Of a stretch of DNA of 64,000 nt, positions 1 through 13,759 are shown in pieces (the stretch's first letter is position 1; each line of letters starts with the position of its first letter). Both the position numbers and the translations under genes were made by a program. Origin of the DNA: Rotaria sordida (lineage: Eukaryota; Rotifera; Eurotatoria; Philodinida; Philodinidae); contig CAJNOL010000215.1 of NCBI GenBank assembly GCA_905250125.1, forward strand, positions 124,001-188,000, given 5' to 3'. A model generated the notes under the pieces. It made no database searches. It saw only the letters and a list, made by a program, of their open reading frames with translations, and had not been told where the DNA came from.

Positions 1-35
1 TTAATAATTATTTTTTTATTTTATTAATTATATAG

Positions 36-2576
36 TCAAATTCAACTCCACTTAGTCCAGAAATTATACATCAACAAGATGTGGATTTTTTAAAAAAATA
101 TAAAGCAGGTTCGTTTTGATGAATGAAAATTAGATTGTTAATGATTATAGTATGATTTCAAAACTGAGACTAATCTTCATCATGTCTGTCACGAGAAATT
201 TATACGACAGTTTTAATTTACTCTATTTAATTGTGACTAATCAAAATTAAAATTCTTAATTTGATCTATTTTGAGTATCGAATGACAAATTTTTGATTTT
301 ATAACTCTGCATGGATTGTTTCATTATATAGTTTTATCGAATAATAGAACTATTCGATGTGATTCATGATTTTTGAACTTCTATTTTTGATTTATATAGG
401 AGACTTCTCGAATAGGATAAATTCAAAAGTTTTTGCATTTATAGAGAATAAAAGATTTTCGACTTGAAATTTCGTAAATCTCATGATTGTAAGACTAACC
501 TTAAAGTATCAATCGAAATAATTGATTTATTTTTGAAATATTTAATGTTCAAAAACATTGATGAGATTTTAGAATCGAACAGCTAAATCAGGAAGTTTTG
601 AATATTGTGAAAAAAAGCAACTATTTTCATTAAAACTTTGAGAATATTCTTACGAGGAAATATTTCCAGGTGTCTCGCTTTAATTTCCTTCGTTTATATA
701 TCATTCGATAGAAGACCTCGAGCAGATAAAAAGCCTAAAACGATTCCAGCCAATGGTTTTTTCTTCGAGAGTTACGACCGGTTTTCTGATTTTCCCAGAG
801 AAAACTAGCATAAAAAGAAAAATTCATAACCCCATTAAGGAAACTCATAGAGAGCCGAAATTTATTTTGGCGATAGTTTTAAAGATTCTCTATATACTCT
901 AAAAGTTTTACAATTCTATCGCTCTCTTTTTCCGATTTATAAGGACATTTCTATAAAGTAAGAAAAGAGAGTGATAGAATTGTGAAACTTTCAGAGTATA
1001 TAGAGAATCCTTAAGACTATCACCGAAATAAATTTCGGCTCTCTATGAGTTTCCTTGATGGAATTATGAATTTTTCTTTTTATGCTAGTTTTCGCTGGGA
1101 AAATCAGAAAACTGGTCGTAACTTCTGAAGAAAAAGCTGCCGACCGCAATCCGTTAAGACTTTTTATCTACTCGAGGTTCCCTATTGAATGATATATAAA
1201 CGAACGAAATCAGAGCGAGACACTCAGGAATGCTTCCTCATTAGTGTCTCGAGATCGACTTATAGGCAAAATTTTAGATTCTAAATTCTTCTGCTAATAC
1301 TCTTTCTATGAAAAACTCTGTCGAGAGAATGTCTATAAGCCCAAAACTCTTTGAAGTTATTCTAGTCTAGAAGTTCTCTCTATTACAAAAATGATGATTC
1401 ACTTCGAATAGTTTCCTCAGAGATGGAATCGGCCTGAATAGACCAGCTCTGATCGAACGGTCGTCGATAGACTGATCAGTCTGAAATCTATACTGATACT
1501 AGGTTAATGAGTTGTCATACTATTTCATCTGTGGATAGTGTTTTCTGACATAGCCAGGTTTCAATAAAATTTCATTATACATCCTCTATGAGATACTCAG
1601 AGCCAAAAAACATTAATAAGATCCAGCGATAACAATCGATCGGTCGGTAATCAGTACTAATCGTATCACTGGTTTTCCTTGTAATTTCCATTGTTATATT
1701 CAAAGGCAAAAAGGATTGATTGAGATTCTTCTTAGTCAGATCATAATGAAGAAAAAAAATATTTCGAATTCAGAATATATACGAGAAATAATTTTCAAAA
1801 AAATTTTTTTTTTATGTTATTCATATAAATCGTTTGATTTTTTTAAATATATTTCTAGCCAAAGCCAAATTAGAATCTCAATTAGAATTAATCCGAAGAC
1901 AAGAAACAATTGATGCTAATCAAATAAATGATAAAGCAAAACGAGTATTAAAATTTTTCTTTCTTTTTTTTTTTTGTTTAAATCTATCATTTCTCTATCT
2001 GTTGTTTTTTTCTTTTTCATAAAGTAGAATACAATATTAAATAAATTATCTCAATTAGAAAATATAAAAAATAAACATTTTGCACGTCGACATATTCAAA
2101 AACGGCAAACTTCTACAACTACAACAGCAGTACCTATTATTAATTCTGAACAAAAAGATTTTCTTAATAGTCTATTTTCATCATCACCATCATCAGCAAA
2201 ATCAATTGGATTATTACCTATAGATAATAATAATCCTCTAACATCATCAAGTCCATCATCATTATTTTCTTCATCAAATGATCAATCACCATATTATTCA
2301 TCCAATAATTATCAAGATCAACGAAATACTTCACAACAATTTGATTCTATACAAACTTCATCGTATCATAATGTTAAACCTTCTTTATTCGATGAATTTT
2401 TAACACCACCATCGTCATCTTATACACCGGTTAATACGCCTACTAATAATAATAATAATAATTCATCAACATCTGTACATTCACATATGGATATTTCATA
2501 TCAAGGAACAACAGACAATTTAACAGGTTCATCCTTTTCTACTAATCATCAACATAATACAAATTATCCTTATTAA
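36..2576 (+). CDS. 3' end of an unrecognised coiled-coil, Ser/Asn-rich protein (5' part outside window)
   Basis: Three exons join in phase: 36-108, 1859-1944 and 2028-2576, with the stop TAA at 2574-2576. Exon 1 ends one base into a codon that exon 2 completes to Ala. The exon 2/3 junction is phase 0, using the acceptor that ends at 2027. The first ~75 visible residues are charged and helical (blocks such as FLKKYKAAKAKLESQLELIR and NKLSQLENIKNKHFARRH), which suggests a coiled coil. The remaining ~140 residues are Ser/Asn/Gln/Pro-rich and probably disordered, ending HQHNTNYPY. The 5' part lies upstream of the window. I do not recognise the family. The coding call rests on phase-consistent splicing and a long open frame. 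The first intron (109-1858) is unusually long because it holds a foldback element. Confidence 0.7.
651..1241. repeat. Long inverted-repeat (foldback) element in the first intron
   Basis: The sequence from about 651 to 920 reappears as its reverse complement from about 965 to 1241. For example, the block around 770-800 (gagagttacgaccgg) pairs with that around 1115-1130, and the block at 835-925 pairs with 960-1050. The arms are ~270 bp with scattered mismatches and a short loop near 925-960. No open frame lies inside, so this is a non-autonomous foldback or MITE-like element. I could not define a target-site duplication. Arm divergence suggests it is not recent. Confidence 0.8.
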
Positions 2577-2730
2577 TGTATCATTTATGTATAGTTTTTG
2601 TATTTCTCGATCAACTGTGATTTGATTTTTTTTCTTCTCTTTCTTTCATTGTATTTGGGATAGTTATTTTTTTCTTGTTTTGTTTTGTAACTGATTTGAC
2701 AGTCACTTTCTTTATTTCATTTTGTTGCTC

Positions 2731-2759
<29 letters not shown>
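2731..2759 (+). repeat. Poly-A run (29 bp)
   Basis: An uninterrupted A run about 155 bp after the stop of the first gene. It could lie in its 3' untranslated region or mark an old retroposed tail. No target duplication seen. Confidence 0.7.
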
Positions 2760-2761
<2 letters not shown>

Positions 2762-3224
2762 TGTTGTCCTAAATAAGGATTTTCATTACATATATATATA
2801 TATATATAAAATGTTATAAACATCGATATAAAAACAAAATAAAAAACATTTAAATGTTTATGATTTTGTTTTTTATTTTTCTTTTGGTCTTTTGTATGAT
2901 TATCTATGTGTTGTTGTTTTTTTTTTTTTCTTCTTGCAATAGATTTTTTCTGATGAACAGTGTTTGTTAAACTAATTCGTGTTCTTTTTTGTGTTAATGT
3001 ACGTTTTTTTTTTTCTTTCTTTTGTTGATTTTTTAATGAACAGTATCAAAGACATGAAACAACGAAAATTAAAACAAAGTTTATTTGTATTTTTATTTTG
3101 AATATCTTTATACAAATTAATATTAACATAAGAATGAATTACTCAAATGGATACTTATTGTTTGAGATAAATATTTAACTGACAAGAATGTTTTAATGAG
3201 AATAGAAAATGTTCAAAAACAAAA

Positions 3225-3800
3225 ATAGGATCTTTAAAGTTGAATTAAGATCATTTTACTAAATTTTTAACTCAACTTTAAGTATTTATTGAAAAGATGA
3301 AAAAAAAAGAATTTTAAACTTGAAATTTTTCTCATAGGATAGGTTGAATTACTCATAGAATATCTTGAAACTTTTCACCTGAAAAGAATGTACTATTGCC
3401 TAGATATCAAATTTCCCAAAAATATAATCACATGTCATGAGCATAATACAAAAATTGAGTTTACTTAGCAATTTAATATCTCGATAGGAAAAAAAAGTCA
3501 TTATTTTCTGTTGAAACTTTCAGAATATTCTATGAATCATGAGACTTATTTGTAGACGTGATTTCAAATCGATATGCTAACTTTTGATTTTTCAGTATAT
3601 ACTTTTAAAATTAAGTTGAAAATTTAGTAAAACGATCATAACTCGTCTCACCAAAAGTCGATAGAGACGAACTCTTTTAGATTTTTTCTATTCTTATCAA
3701 GGTGTCCTTGTAGAATCAATAAAAAGTTCAAACAATGGAAGTATCAGTCCAGATGGTTTCTTCCTCGTAAGTTATAAACGACTGATTAACTTTATTTTCA
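3225..3800. repeat. Degenerate foldback repeat, member of a dispersed family
   Basis: The segment around 3237-3285 is the inverted complement of that around 3600-3650 (shared core tttactaaattttcaac in one orientation). The flanking part 3360-3790 shares ordered blocks with 40120-40400 inside the calcium-channel gene: ctgaaaagaatgt, then cgaactcttt, then ttttcta, then gttcaaac. This indicates two copies of one repeat family in the same orientation. No coding capacity seen. Confidence 0.6.
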
Positions 3801-6126
3801 TAGTTTATAGAATAAATATGCTAAATACTTAGGATCTGACATGACAAGTATCTTTAACTTGCATGTAATTCTACAAAAAAAAAAAAAAAGAAATTAATTA
3901 ATTCAATTAATTTTTTATTCTTTTTAATGTTATGTTTATAAAGTAATTTCTCTATAGGAAAAAAAAAGAAATACATTTTTTACGACAAACTTTACTTATG
4001 AATCGAAATCAAAAACCAATCATTTTAAAATCTATACATATTTTACTAGTTATAATTCTATATAGTATTCATTAGTCTACAAAATTTCTTAGAAGTTTGT
4101 CTTTATAATTATAAAGAAATCATTTATAAAACAACAAACAAAATTCTTAATATAGTTCCCTAGAAAAGTACTTGTTGAATCTAATGGAACTGCTATTTTT
4201 GTAAATGATGTTTTTTGATAATGTATTCTTCCATACATCCGGTGATGAAAAGAAAACATTAATCATAAATATGCTCATGGCATATAGAAATAATCTTAAC
4301 TCATTCATTCATTCATTCCATTACTCTAGATGACAAACAATCTTAACAAACATTCCTCTTTTCTATTACATATTATATTATCAAATGTTTGTTACGGTTG
4401 AACTTTCTTTATGATAAAATTCAATATTCATAACTAATCATATTTTTCATAAGAATTATTCATGCTATGTATTTTGTTTTTTTATTCAATTGTAATAAAT
4501 TCAATAAAATTAAAATAGAGAAAAAGACAAGATAATTCTATTGTATCCTTGTGGTAGAGAGACATAAGATAAAATGACATTCAAATAAAGAGCAAAGTGT
4601 TTACAACCATTGAAGACTTGAGAAGAGTCTAATATTAGATAGACATTTCATCATAGTAAGTAAATAATCAAATATTAACATAGAACAATTTTCATTTGCC
4701 AGAAAAGGAAAAAAAGTGATGAGAGTAAATAGTAGACTCGAAAAAAAAAATTGTTCGAAAACTTCTCTATGTCGAATACAACCTTGATGAGACTTACTTT
4801 TGTTATTTTTTTATTATTATTATTTTTACATCTTTTCATGTTTTGATAAAGAATACTTGTCAATACATATATATATATATATATTTATTTATAAAAAGAA
4901 AAACAAGAGAATAAACGTCTATAATAGATGCAATATAAAAGTAAATTGAAACCATTTCTATCTGAAATTATTTGATTACAACGTTTTCATTTTTTTATGC
5001 TATTCAATATTCAGATTACAATATTTACTTATGCTGTATTTAAATAAAAAATTATTTATAACATATTTGTAAGTTTTATTTGTCATTCATTTGAGAATCA
5101 CACCTAATCTTTTCGACGTTTGTTCGGATTTCAAAAAAAACAAAAAAGAAAATTTTCGAAGTCAGCATCAAATGAGAAAGTCATTTTTTCGTCACATTAC
5201 ATAGTTACTAGGGTTGTATAGTTAGTGCATATTTAGATAGAATTAATGTCTTAGTATTGTAATGAATTATGGAAGTTTTCTAGAAATTACTTTCTCCTAT
5301 GTTTGTAATTACCAAAATTTTATTTCTCGATTATCTGAACATCGCTAATCAGATATCATTTTTCAAGAAAAGATAAAGAAATTTACTATATTCCTATTGA
5401 AGTTCATTATTAGTTTGATTCGATAAGAAAACTATTATTAATTCAATTCCATTTTTTGTTTTAATTTATTTTTATCAAAAAAATTATTAAACAAATAATT
5501 TCTCTCACTAATTTCTTCTCTACTCAACTTGAAATAGAAAAAAAGAAATCATCGTCATGTTACTAGTTATATTCCATATCTAAACTCTCACCAAAGTAAA
5601 TCAAACTAACAATAGATGTCACTATAAATAATTCATCTTAATTTAAATTAAACAATTTTATTAAACTAATTATTCATTAGAAAATAAATTCTTCTATAAT
5701 AGAAAAAAGAAAATTTTCTTCTTTTAAATTTTATTAATATTGATTGTAGCGCAACTATGATTTTTGCTATGAGGAAATCAAACATTATTGATGGCTGTAG
5801 TATGATGAATGATAATTGTGTATACAATGTATGATGAATGTATGAAAAGAATTTTAATAATAGATCGAATATCTATTCGTTTAATACAATTAAATTATTA
5901 TTTTATTTTATTTTTTTTCTATAACACAATTCATCATTAAAATAATTCAGTTGATTTTTTTTTTCTTGCTTAGATATATTTCATGTGGAATATTATCTCT
6001 AATTTGAACAAGCAAAACTATATAATAATTATCAATTGATTGAAAACAGAAACAAGAAAACTTTTTAAATTGATTTCTCAATTGTGAAATCAATCATTGA
6101 AAAAATAAAATCATCAAATCATCATT

Positions 6127-9100
6127 ATGTCAAATCTGCCAATACAATCAGCAGTAAATCATAATGATGATAATGATGAACAAATAAATTCAATTAATAA
6201 TAAATTATCAACAATAAATACTCGAATAATAACAACACCATCACTTATAAAACGTCAACAAAATATTGAAACTAAAATAGCTAATAATCAAGCATACGAT
6301 GAAATACATGATTTACGAACAAAACATTCCTCATCAAAAAAGTTTGTAGAATTTATTAATTTTCTTTTTTCTTTTGTTTTATTTTCTTGTTTAGAATAAA
6401 CAATGATAATTTATATATAAAAAATTCAACACAACAATATCAATCACATGAATTAATGCAAGGAAATTATTATGATCAAACACGTTTTGTTGATATTGAT
6501 TATACATCATCATCTAATCATCAATCTGAACCAATATTAATTGATATTAATGTTGAAGATTATAAAAAGGTTTAGAAATCTTTTCTTTTCTTATTCAATA
6601 TTAATCTATATAATATGAATTAAATTTTTATGCACATGAGTTTCGTCCTTATATAGTTTTGCGTGGGAGAACGAAATGTACCACAGTGTGATTGTCTGTT
6701 TGCGTATGCCTTTCTCTTTCAATATAGATACGTTGATAGGTGTGTCTTTCTGTGTGTACGCATATATCTGTGACAGAATGTTGTATGTTACCAAGGCACA
6801 AAGCGACGAACAGACATGATGTGTTCCTTTTCTTTTCTTTTCTTTTCTTTCCTTTCTTTCATATAATGCCTTTTTTTTTAAGACGTTTGCTCCAGTTTGT
6901 ACAAGTAAAAACAGTAATAACAAAAATCGAACGAGGTCACCTCCATTTGGTGATACAAGTGAATCAATTCAACAAGGTATTGCACAAAGTGCTGGTATAT
7001 TACTTGAACTTAATAAAAAACAAGATAATTATCATCAACATAAAACTACAATGAAAAATAATAATAAATCTCATGAACAAGCTGTTATAAATTATTTTCC
7101 AAATGATGATGATGATGATAATAATAATAATAATACTAAACAACGTTCATCATCATCGTCATCATCATCATCTGATTGTTCAACATCTGATTCGTCAACA
7201 TCAAATAAATGTCAAGATGATAATACACAAACAAATATTCCTTATGAAAAATTATCAAATGATGAAGATAATGATGATAATAATGAATTAATTGAAACAA
7301 CAAAAAAACCATTAACAGAATCAACCATATTATTAAATAAAAATCATTCACAAACTTATGGTACACAACAATCAACAACAAATATTCCATATGAACGTAG
7401 TAAATATCTACCAAATAATGGTTATAACTCACATGGTTCATCAGTAACAACAAAATCATCATCAGATAATAGTGGTAGTATACGTACTAATTCTGGTACA
7501 GATAATGATGAAGAATCCGATGAAGAACATTATAATAATTCAACATTATCAAATAATCAATATTCAACAACATTGCCACGTACAAAAGATACATCAATAA
7601 AATCAGTAAGTTAAAAAAAAAAAGAAAATAATAAGGACATTGGTCAACCAGGTGTTTCTACTGTATACTATGCTAAATATTCAAGCTGATGTTTCTTTTC
7701 ATTGGCAATATGTTTCATCATATAATTAGAAATTGTATATCGTCATCAAAGTATTCGTCATGTATAGAGAGTATTCTTCTGACATAGAAAATTGATCAGA
7801 AATAGAAGGAGAAAAATTTTAATTTAGTAAATAATCAATTAGCGTCATAGTAAATAACTATAAAAAGACAAATTTTTTTTCAAAATACTCATAATCGTCA
7901 TCATATGATACCGCACATCATCTAAAAAATATGTTTACATCGATTCTTAAACTTTTTCGATTTCACTCAATGAGCTCTCATTTGAATTCAATCTCAATTC
8001 AGTCCTAATATTATTAATTGCAATGATTTATAAATTATATTTAATATAGAAGAAAATAAAAGAAAAAACTACAAAAAGTTATCAGCAATTTATCATGTAC
8101 AAACACGCGATATATACATAATGATAAAAAAAAAACAAATTAAGTTGTTTGTCATTATAACTTTATTGTATTGAATTGTTAATGGTAAATCATGATAATT
8201 AAGTACAAATGCATTCATTCATGTTACTTTGTTGTTCATTTTTTTTTTCATGTTCAATATGTATGTCTTAACAATGATCGCTGCACACGTCATATAGTCT
8301 AAGCTAGGATTACTATATCAGTTCTGTTCAATCAATGATCATTCGAAAAATGAATTTTTTAAATGATGAATCAAGAAGATAAGTAGAGGCTTATTATTGT
8401 CTTTTATTTCGATAAATTATGATTGAACTGAAAAGAAACTTAAATGAGAGGTCATCGAATAGAGGTTTGACTCTCTCTATATGATGAATATTTTGATAAT
8501 TAAACAATTTCTAATTAAACAGTAGAACACCTACTTAATCAATGTCCTCTTCTCCTCAAAAAAAAATTTTTTTATATTTCTATGAAATTCAATTTTCTTA
8601 TAGTTGAATAAAACACATGATATTAAATATTCATATATAAGTAATTAATAACTTTTTTTTTCTATTTATATATATATATAAATTCTTATTATTCTATTAG
8701 ATGAACAAAATAATTATCGATCAAGTCGATTGAATACTACTCATTTAGAACAAACTAATAATAATGATGAATTTCATTTACAAGTACCTCGTATGAAACA
8801 GTTGAATATTGATGGTATGTATTGTCTTTATTCGTTTTCATATTGATGAATGATATGCTAGATTTTTTTTATCATCATTCTGTTTGTACTTGTAATGAAT
8901 TGACTAAAAAGTACTATCAGACAATTTTGAAATGCTTGGCTGTGAAGGACTGCATATATATATATATATATGTATATGTATTGAAAACTGAGTCATGATT
9001 GTATTTTTTTTTTATATCATCAAAATCGATGTAAAATATAGAATAAGAAATGAAAAGAAAAGAAAAAAAGAACGAATCAAGCGAGAAATATAACATTGCA

Positions 9101-9818
9101 CAAGTACATCGAAAGTATTCACATACTATTTACCATCTCTTCTTTTTTTTTTCTTTTCTTCTTTACAAACTACCGATCAACCGACCGAATAATATTCCTT
9201 GTCTTGCTCTCTGTCTCTCTCTCTCTCTCTTTTATCTCATTTTTCAATATTATTATCACTCCACTAACATAATCACTATGCTTTCCTTCATGTATCGTTT
9301 ACAAACTATATCTATACACATCTTCAAAAACAAAAGTCATCGATTACAATTCATTCTATATTTTGACTGATGTCTATTCTATTATGTCAAATTTATATCA
9401 TACATAATTACATTGATTAATAATGTATTTATATTATAAATTATCTGGAAATCTTGTTTATATTCCAAATGGTGGTAAGAAAGAGGAAAAAAAAAATATA
9501 AACAGTCCAGTCCTACTATTTCTTAAAGATTATACAAAAGAAAATTCTTCTACTCATTTATTTCTTTTTTCAATATCACAGATCTAAATGGCAATGTCAA
9601 TAAATTAAATCCAATAACTACAGATCATAATACAATTCTTTTTCCATCAAAATCTTCTTTACAACAATCATCTAATAATCAAACAAATATACCATTACCA
9701 TCATCTAGTCATCAAAATCGGTAAATATAAATCATAAGAAAAAAAAAAGAAAGAACAAAAGAATTTTTTATTGCTTTATTATGATTTTTTCCTTCTAGAA
9801 ACATTACCGAACATAATG

Positions 9819-9849
<31 letters not shown>

Positions 9850-12800
9850 TTTAAATTCATCACGAAATACTACTACACGTCCAAATCAAAATCGTGGATC
9901 AAAAAAACGAAAACAAGTAAAATGATTTATTTTATTTTCATCAAATGTTTTTCTCTTCCTTTCTTTCATTTTTGTTTCTTTTTTGAAGTCTCAACAACAA
10001 GAAATCATACGAACAGAATTAATTCCAGGACATCGTGGTGATCGTGATGTTGATGAACTTGTCATGTTTATCGATGGAGATTCATCAAAACAACGACAAA
10101 ATTCAACTCCTTTACGTCCAACAGATACAAATAAACCAAGATTATCTTCAAAATTAAATTCTCTAAATGATACAAATAGTAATAAAACATCATCTCGTAA
10201 AAAATCTCGTAAATCAATGAATATTTTACAACAAACAATATCAACAACAACAAATAATAATGAAAATCAAACATCAAATTATGTAACAACTAATGAACAA
10301 AATATTCAATCACTAAATTTTATTGATGAAGATAATCAAACTAAAACACATACAATTATTGATATAACAAATCAATCATTAATAAATAAAAATATATCAA
10401 ATGATAATAATAATGATGATGAATCTCATTTAAATGCAGTCGATGTTAATTCGACGAAAATAATTGTGAGTGTTCAAATAGATTTTTGTTTTTTAAATAT
10501 AATATTATTAGAAGCGAATAAATTATTTTTTAACCTACTTAACCATCACATTATATTCTTACATATATATTGACATCAAATAGCTTATTAAATAAATCAT
10601 AAGTACTGATTTTTTTCTTCTATTAAAATTCTTAGAGAAAAATTTTATTGAAATCGAATTTTGTTAAGGAGATTCTATTTCATTCTGATATCTATTAGCT
10701 TAATTCGAACGGATCGACATATAAATAACGAAATTATTTCAAATTTGTATCAACTTTAGATAATATCTTTATTATGATTTTTTTTTATCTGAAGATAACT
10801 CGAGTATCCTAGAAATACTTGAATCTATCATTATGACATATATCTCTTATAATAATAATAATGTTAATGTCTTATTAATTACTTTGTAATTCGCATATAA
10901 CATATGATACAGAAATAATGGCACAAGAATGTCGAAGCCTATTTCTCTTGAATAAAAGGGTGCTGAAAGAAAATTTTTTTTTATCAAACGATAGAGCTTT
11001 TTCTCATCTTTCGAATCGTATATAACTTATTTTTATAACATGTTCATAAACGAAATGGTATAACAGAAAAGAGAAGCATCCCTAGAAAAAAATCCATACT
11101 TTTCATGAGATTCAGAAAAACGGCGCAGAATAATGATCCCTATATCTCTTTGATAACTCTTCGATAAACGCGTTTCGATAACAGTATTTTTTTTTTATCA
11201 GTTGATCGAAAGTCTTCTCCTCTTTCAAACAATGTACGATTTATGTTTGTCATACATTCGTAAATGAAATGACATAAGAAATATTCGCGCAATAAATTCG
11301 CAACTTTTATATGAACTTGTCAAAAAGCATCTTGTTAGACAACAATTAATTCGATTTTTGTGGACGCATTAAAAAGATCTTGTGAACCAGTAGTTACTTT
11401 GACTTTTCTGAAAACGTTAAAAAAATCCTATAAAAACGACAGTTAATTATAATTAGCTATCATCTACAAGATGCTTTGAACGAATTCATATAAAAATTAC
11501 AAATTTCTTCCGTGAATGTTTCTCTTTTTTCTTATCTCGCTTATCAGAACCTATTTATCGAAGGATTGACATTGTGCACGGTTTCTTCATAGGAAAAGTG
11601 CGGATATTTTTTTCTAAGGGTGCTTCTCTCTTCTGTTGCGTCATTTCGTTTATGAATATGTTATAAAAATAAGTTATATATAGGATTCGAAAGAGGAGCA
11701 AAAACTCTATCGTTTAATACAAAAAAAGTTTTCTTTCAGCATTCTTTTATCGAAGAGAAATCGGGATCGACATTTTGTATCATTACGTTTGCATCATATG
11801 TTATTATCCATGAAGTTCATATATTTTCAACTATTTTCTTTATATTGAAAATTTGAAATTTATTTGTATCCTTTTTTTTTTCTTTTTATTTTAACAGAAT
11901 GATGAATCTTCTATACCAAATTTATTCGAACAAACTCATAATGATAATAATACATCTTTAAAAAATGATGATATTGATTTATATAATTTATCTTCAATAA
12001 TAACAAATAATTTGAACAGTGAAATTATATCTGAACCATTTGTAACTGTAAAAAATCGTCGTCGTTTAATAAAAGAACGTCGTCAAGATAATAATTTATT
12101 AACACGTTCAACACATTTTTTACCGCCATCAACATCTTCGAAAACTTATGATAAACGACGTATTTCATCGACAACAAAAAATGGTATTATACGTCCAATA
12201 CTACGCAATAATCTGCCAAATACTAAAGTTAATATTGCTTCAATAACAAAAGAAGAAATAAATAATCGAATTTCTTCTGAACCTGTACGTTCTGTACCTC
12301 CATTATCCGATGAACAATTATCTTCAACTTCAATTGTAAATTCTACTAATGAACAAAACATAGAAAAACAACAAATATCACCACGTCTATCATCTCATTC
12401 ATCATCATCATCATTATCATCATTATTAAAACGACAATCAAAACCACCACCTGTTGTTTTTCTTAATAAATCAATTGATATTGAACTCAATGATGTTTCA
12501 TTTGGTTTTGAACTTGATTCAACAACATTAACTAAATCATCTGATGATAATAATATTGATACTAATAATCAACTATCAATAATAACAACAACTGAACCTG
12601 ATATTGATACATCAACATCCCTGTCAATTCAACAAATACAATCAAATGATATATCAAATGATTCATCAATACTAAAATCTCCTAGAAGATTTTCTCAAAG
12701 AAATAATCGTTCACCACAATTCTATTCAGGTTCAGATATTCGTCCACATCAACAACGTAATTATTCATCACAATCATCTTATATTGATCCACTACTTCTT

Positions 12801-13520
12801 GTACAATATAATCAACAACGTTTAGCTAATTATTCTCAACAATTAGCTTATATGAATTATTTACGTACACATTATATACCACCTCAATCGCCATATGTTC
12901 TTCTACCAACAACATATACAACAACAACAACAACAACAACAAATGAAATTGATCATGATGAAACAACAAATTCATCAACATCTGAACAAATACAAGAACC
13001 ATTATATGTTTATTCAACTCCAACAGGTCAATTTTATTTTCATCCATCAACAACTAAAAAATCTTCAATTGATACTGAACAGCAATCAAATTCAATGCCA
13101 ACTGTTTATACACCAACAATTTATCCATCACATTATTTTTATCCTTCACATACACAACATTTAATTCCATCACAAACAGCATATTTTCAACCAATATCAT
13201 CATCATCATCATTAATTGATACAAAATCTGAACAAAATAATATTGATATTGATGATGATGATGGTTATAAAAATTCATCAATATTATATCATCAAACACG
13301 TCAACAATCATCATCATCAGATATAATGTCGAATGCATTACAACTTGTCTATAGTCAACAACGACGAAATGCTCAAACAGATCGTTTTAATCTTGATGAT
13401 TTAACGGCTTATCTAGCTATGAAATGGACAGATACTGTTGATCATTATGAACAAGGTATAAAAAGAAATAAAAAGTTTTCTATACTCTCACATAGACATG
13501 TTGCTTTTGTTAATAAGTAA
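6127..13520 (+). CDS. Large, mostly disordered protein of unknown function, at least 8 exons
   Basis: Exons read as 6127-6341, 6397-6570, 6883-7605, 8701-8814, 9582-9720, 9799-9916, 9989-10465 and 11898-13520 (TAA 13518-13520). All junctions keep phase except 7605/8701. There exon 3 ends at phase 0 but exon 4 needs one preceding base, so a small exon or a different donor is missing from my model. The product (~1,150 residues) is dominated by Asn, Ser, Thr, Gln and Asp runs, including poly-Asp/Asn near 7105 and poly-Gln near 9820. Ordered-looking islands are ELIPGHRGDRDVDELVMFID (exon 7), FVTVKNRRRLIKERR (start of exon 8) and the C-terminal FNLDDLTAYLAMKWTDTVDH. A basic segment, RGSKKRKQ, could be a nuclear localisation signal. 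I cannot name the family. The islands look like the conserved parts of a disordered regulatory protein, but that is inference. Confidence 0.75.
10897..11804. repeat. Foldback element (~0.9 kb) in the long last intron
   Basis: The ends are mutual reverse complements: ataacatatgat at 10897 and atcatatgttat ending at 11804. Homology runs inward for ~215 bp on each side (10897-11110 against 11590-11804). The middle (about 11120-11330) is a diverged direct copy of the left arm, with similar blocks around atctcttcgataa, cgtaaatgaaatgacataa and gatcgaaagtc. The element therefore contains an internal duplication. It lies inside the intron between 10465 and 11898 and explains that intron's unusual length. 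Confidence 0.75.
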
Positions 13521-13759
13521 ATTAAAGTGCGAAGGAAAAAAAAAAACGATTTCATGTCTGAAGTTTCTGCTTTTTCATTCTCGAGTAAAACATATTGAAT
13601 GGTAATGAATGAATAATGAAAAAAGTCTCTTAGATTCTTTTTATATTAAGTAGATGTTTCTTTTTAATTCAAAACAATGTTATTAGATTAAAAGACAATA
13701 AGTTTTTCTCGGTTTTAATATTATTCTATAGAAACTAGAGATGCAACGGTGACGGTGAT

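Larger units (their letters stand above)
2577..6126. other. Intergenic stretch: homopolymer run, TA microsatellite, one foldback, no gene seen
   Basis: A run of A occupies 2731-2759 and a TA-repeat lies near 4865-4883. A degenerate foldback spans roughly 3225-3660 and is listed separately. The rest is AT-rich DNA with many short open frames that show neither splice-consistent neighbours nor recognisable protein. The segment just before 6127 (5' untranslated or promoter region of the next gene) contains an in-frame TAA at 6106-6108, which supports the ATG at 6127 as the start. Confidence 0.6.

Noticed and set aside
9050-9370. 106-codon plus-strand open frame
   Set aside because: Lies inside an intron of the 6.1-13.5 kb gene. 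Low-complexity Lys/Ser/Phe composition with no partner exons.
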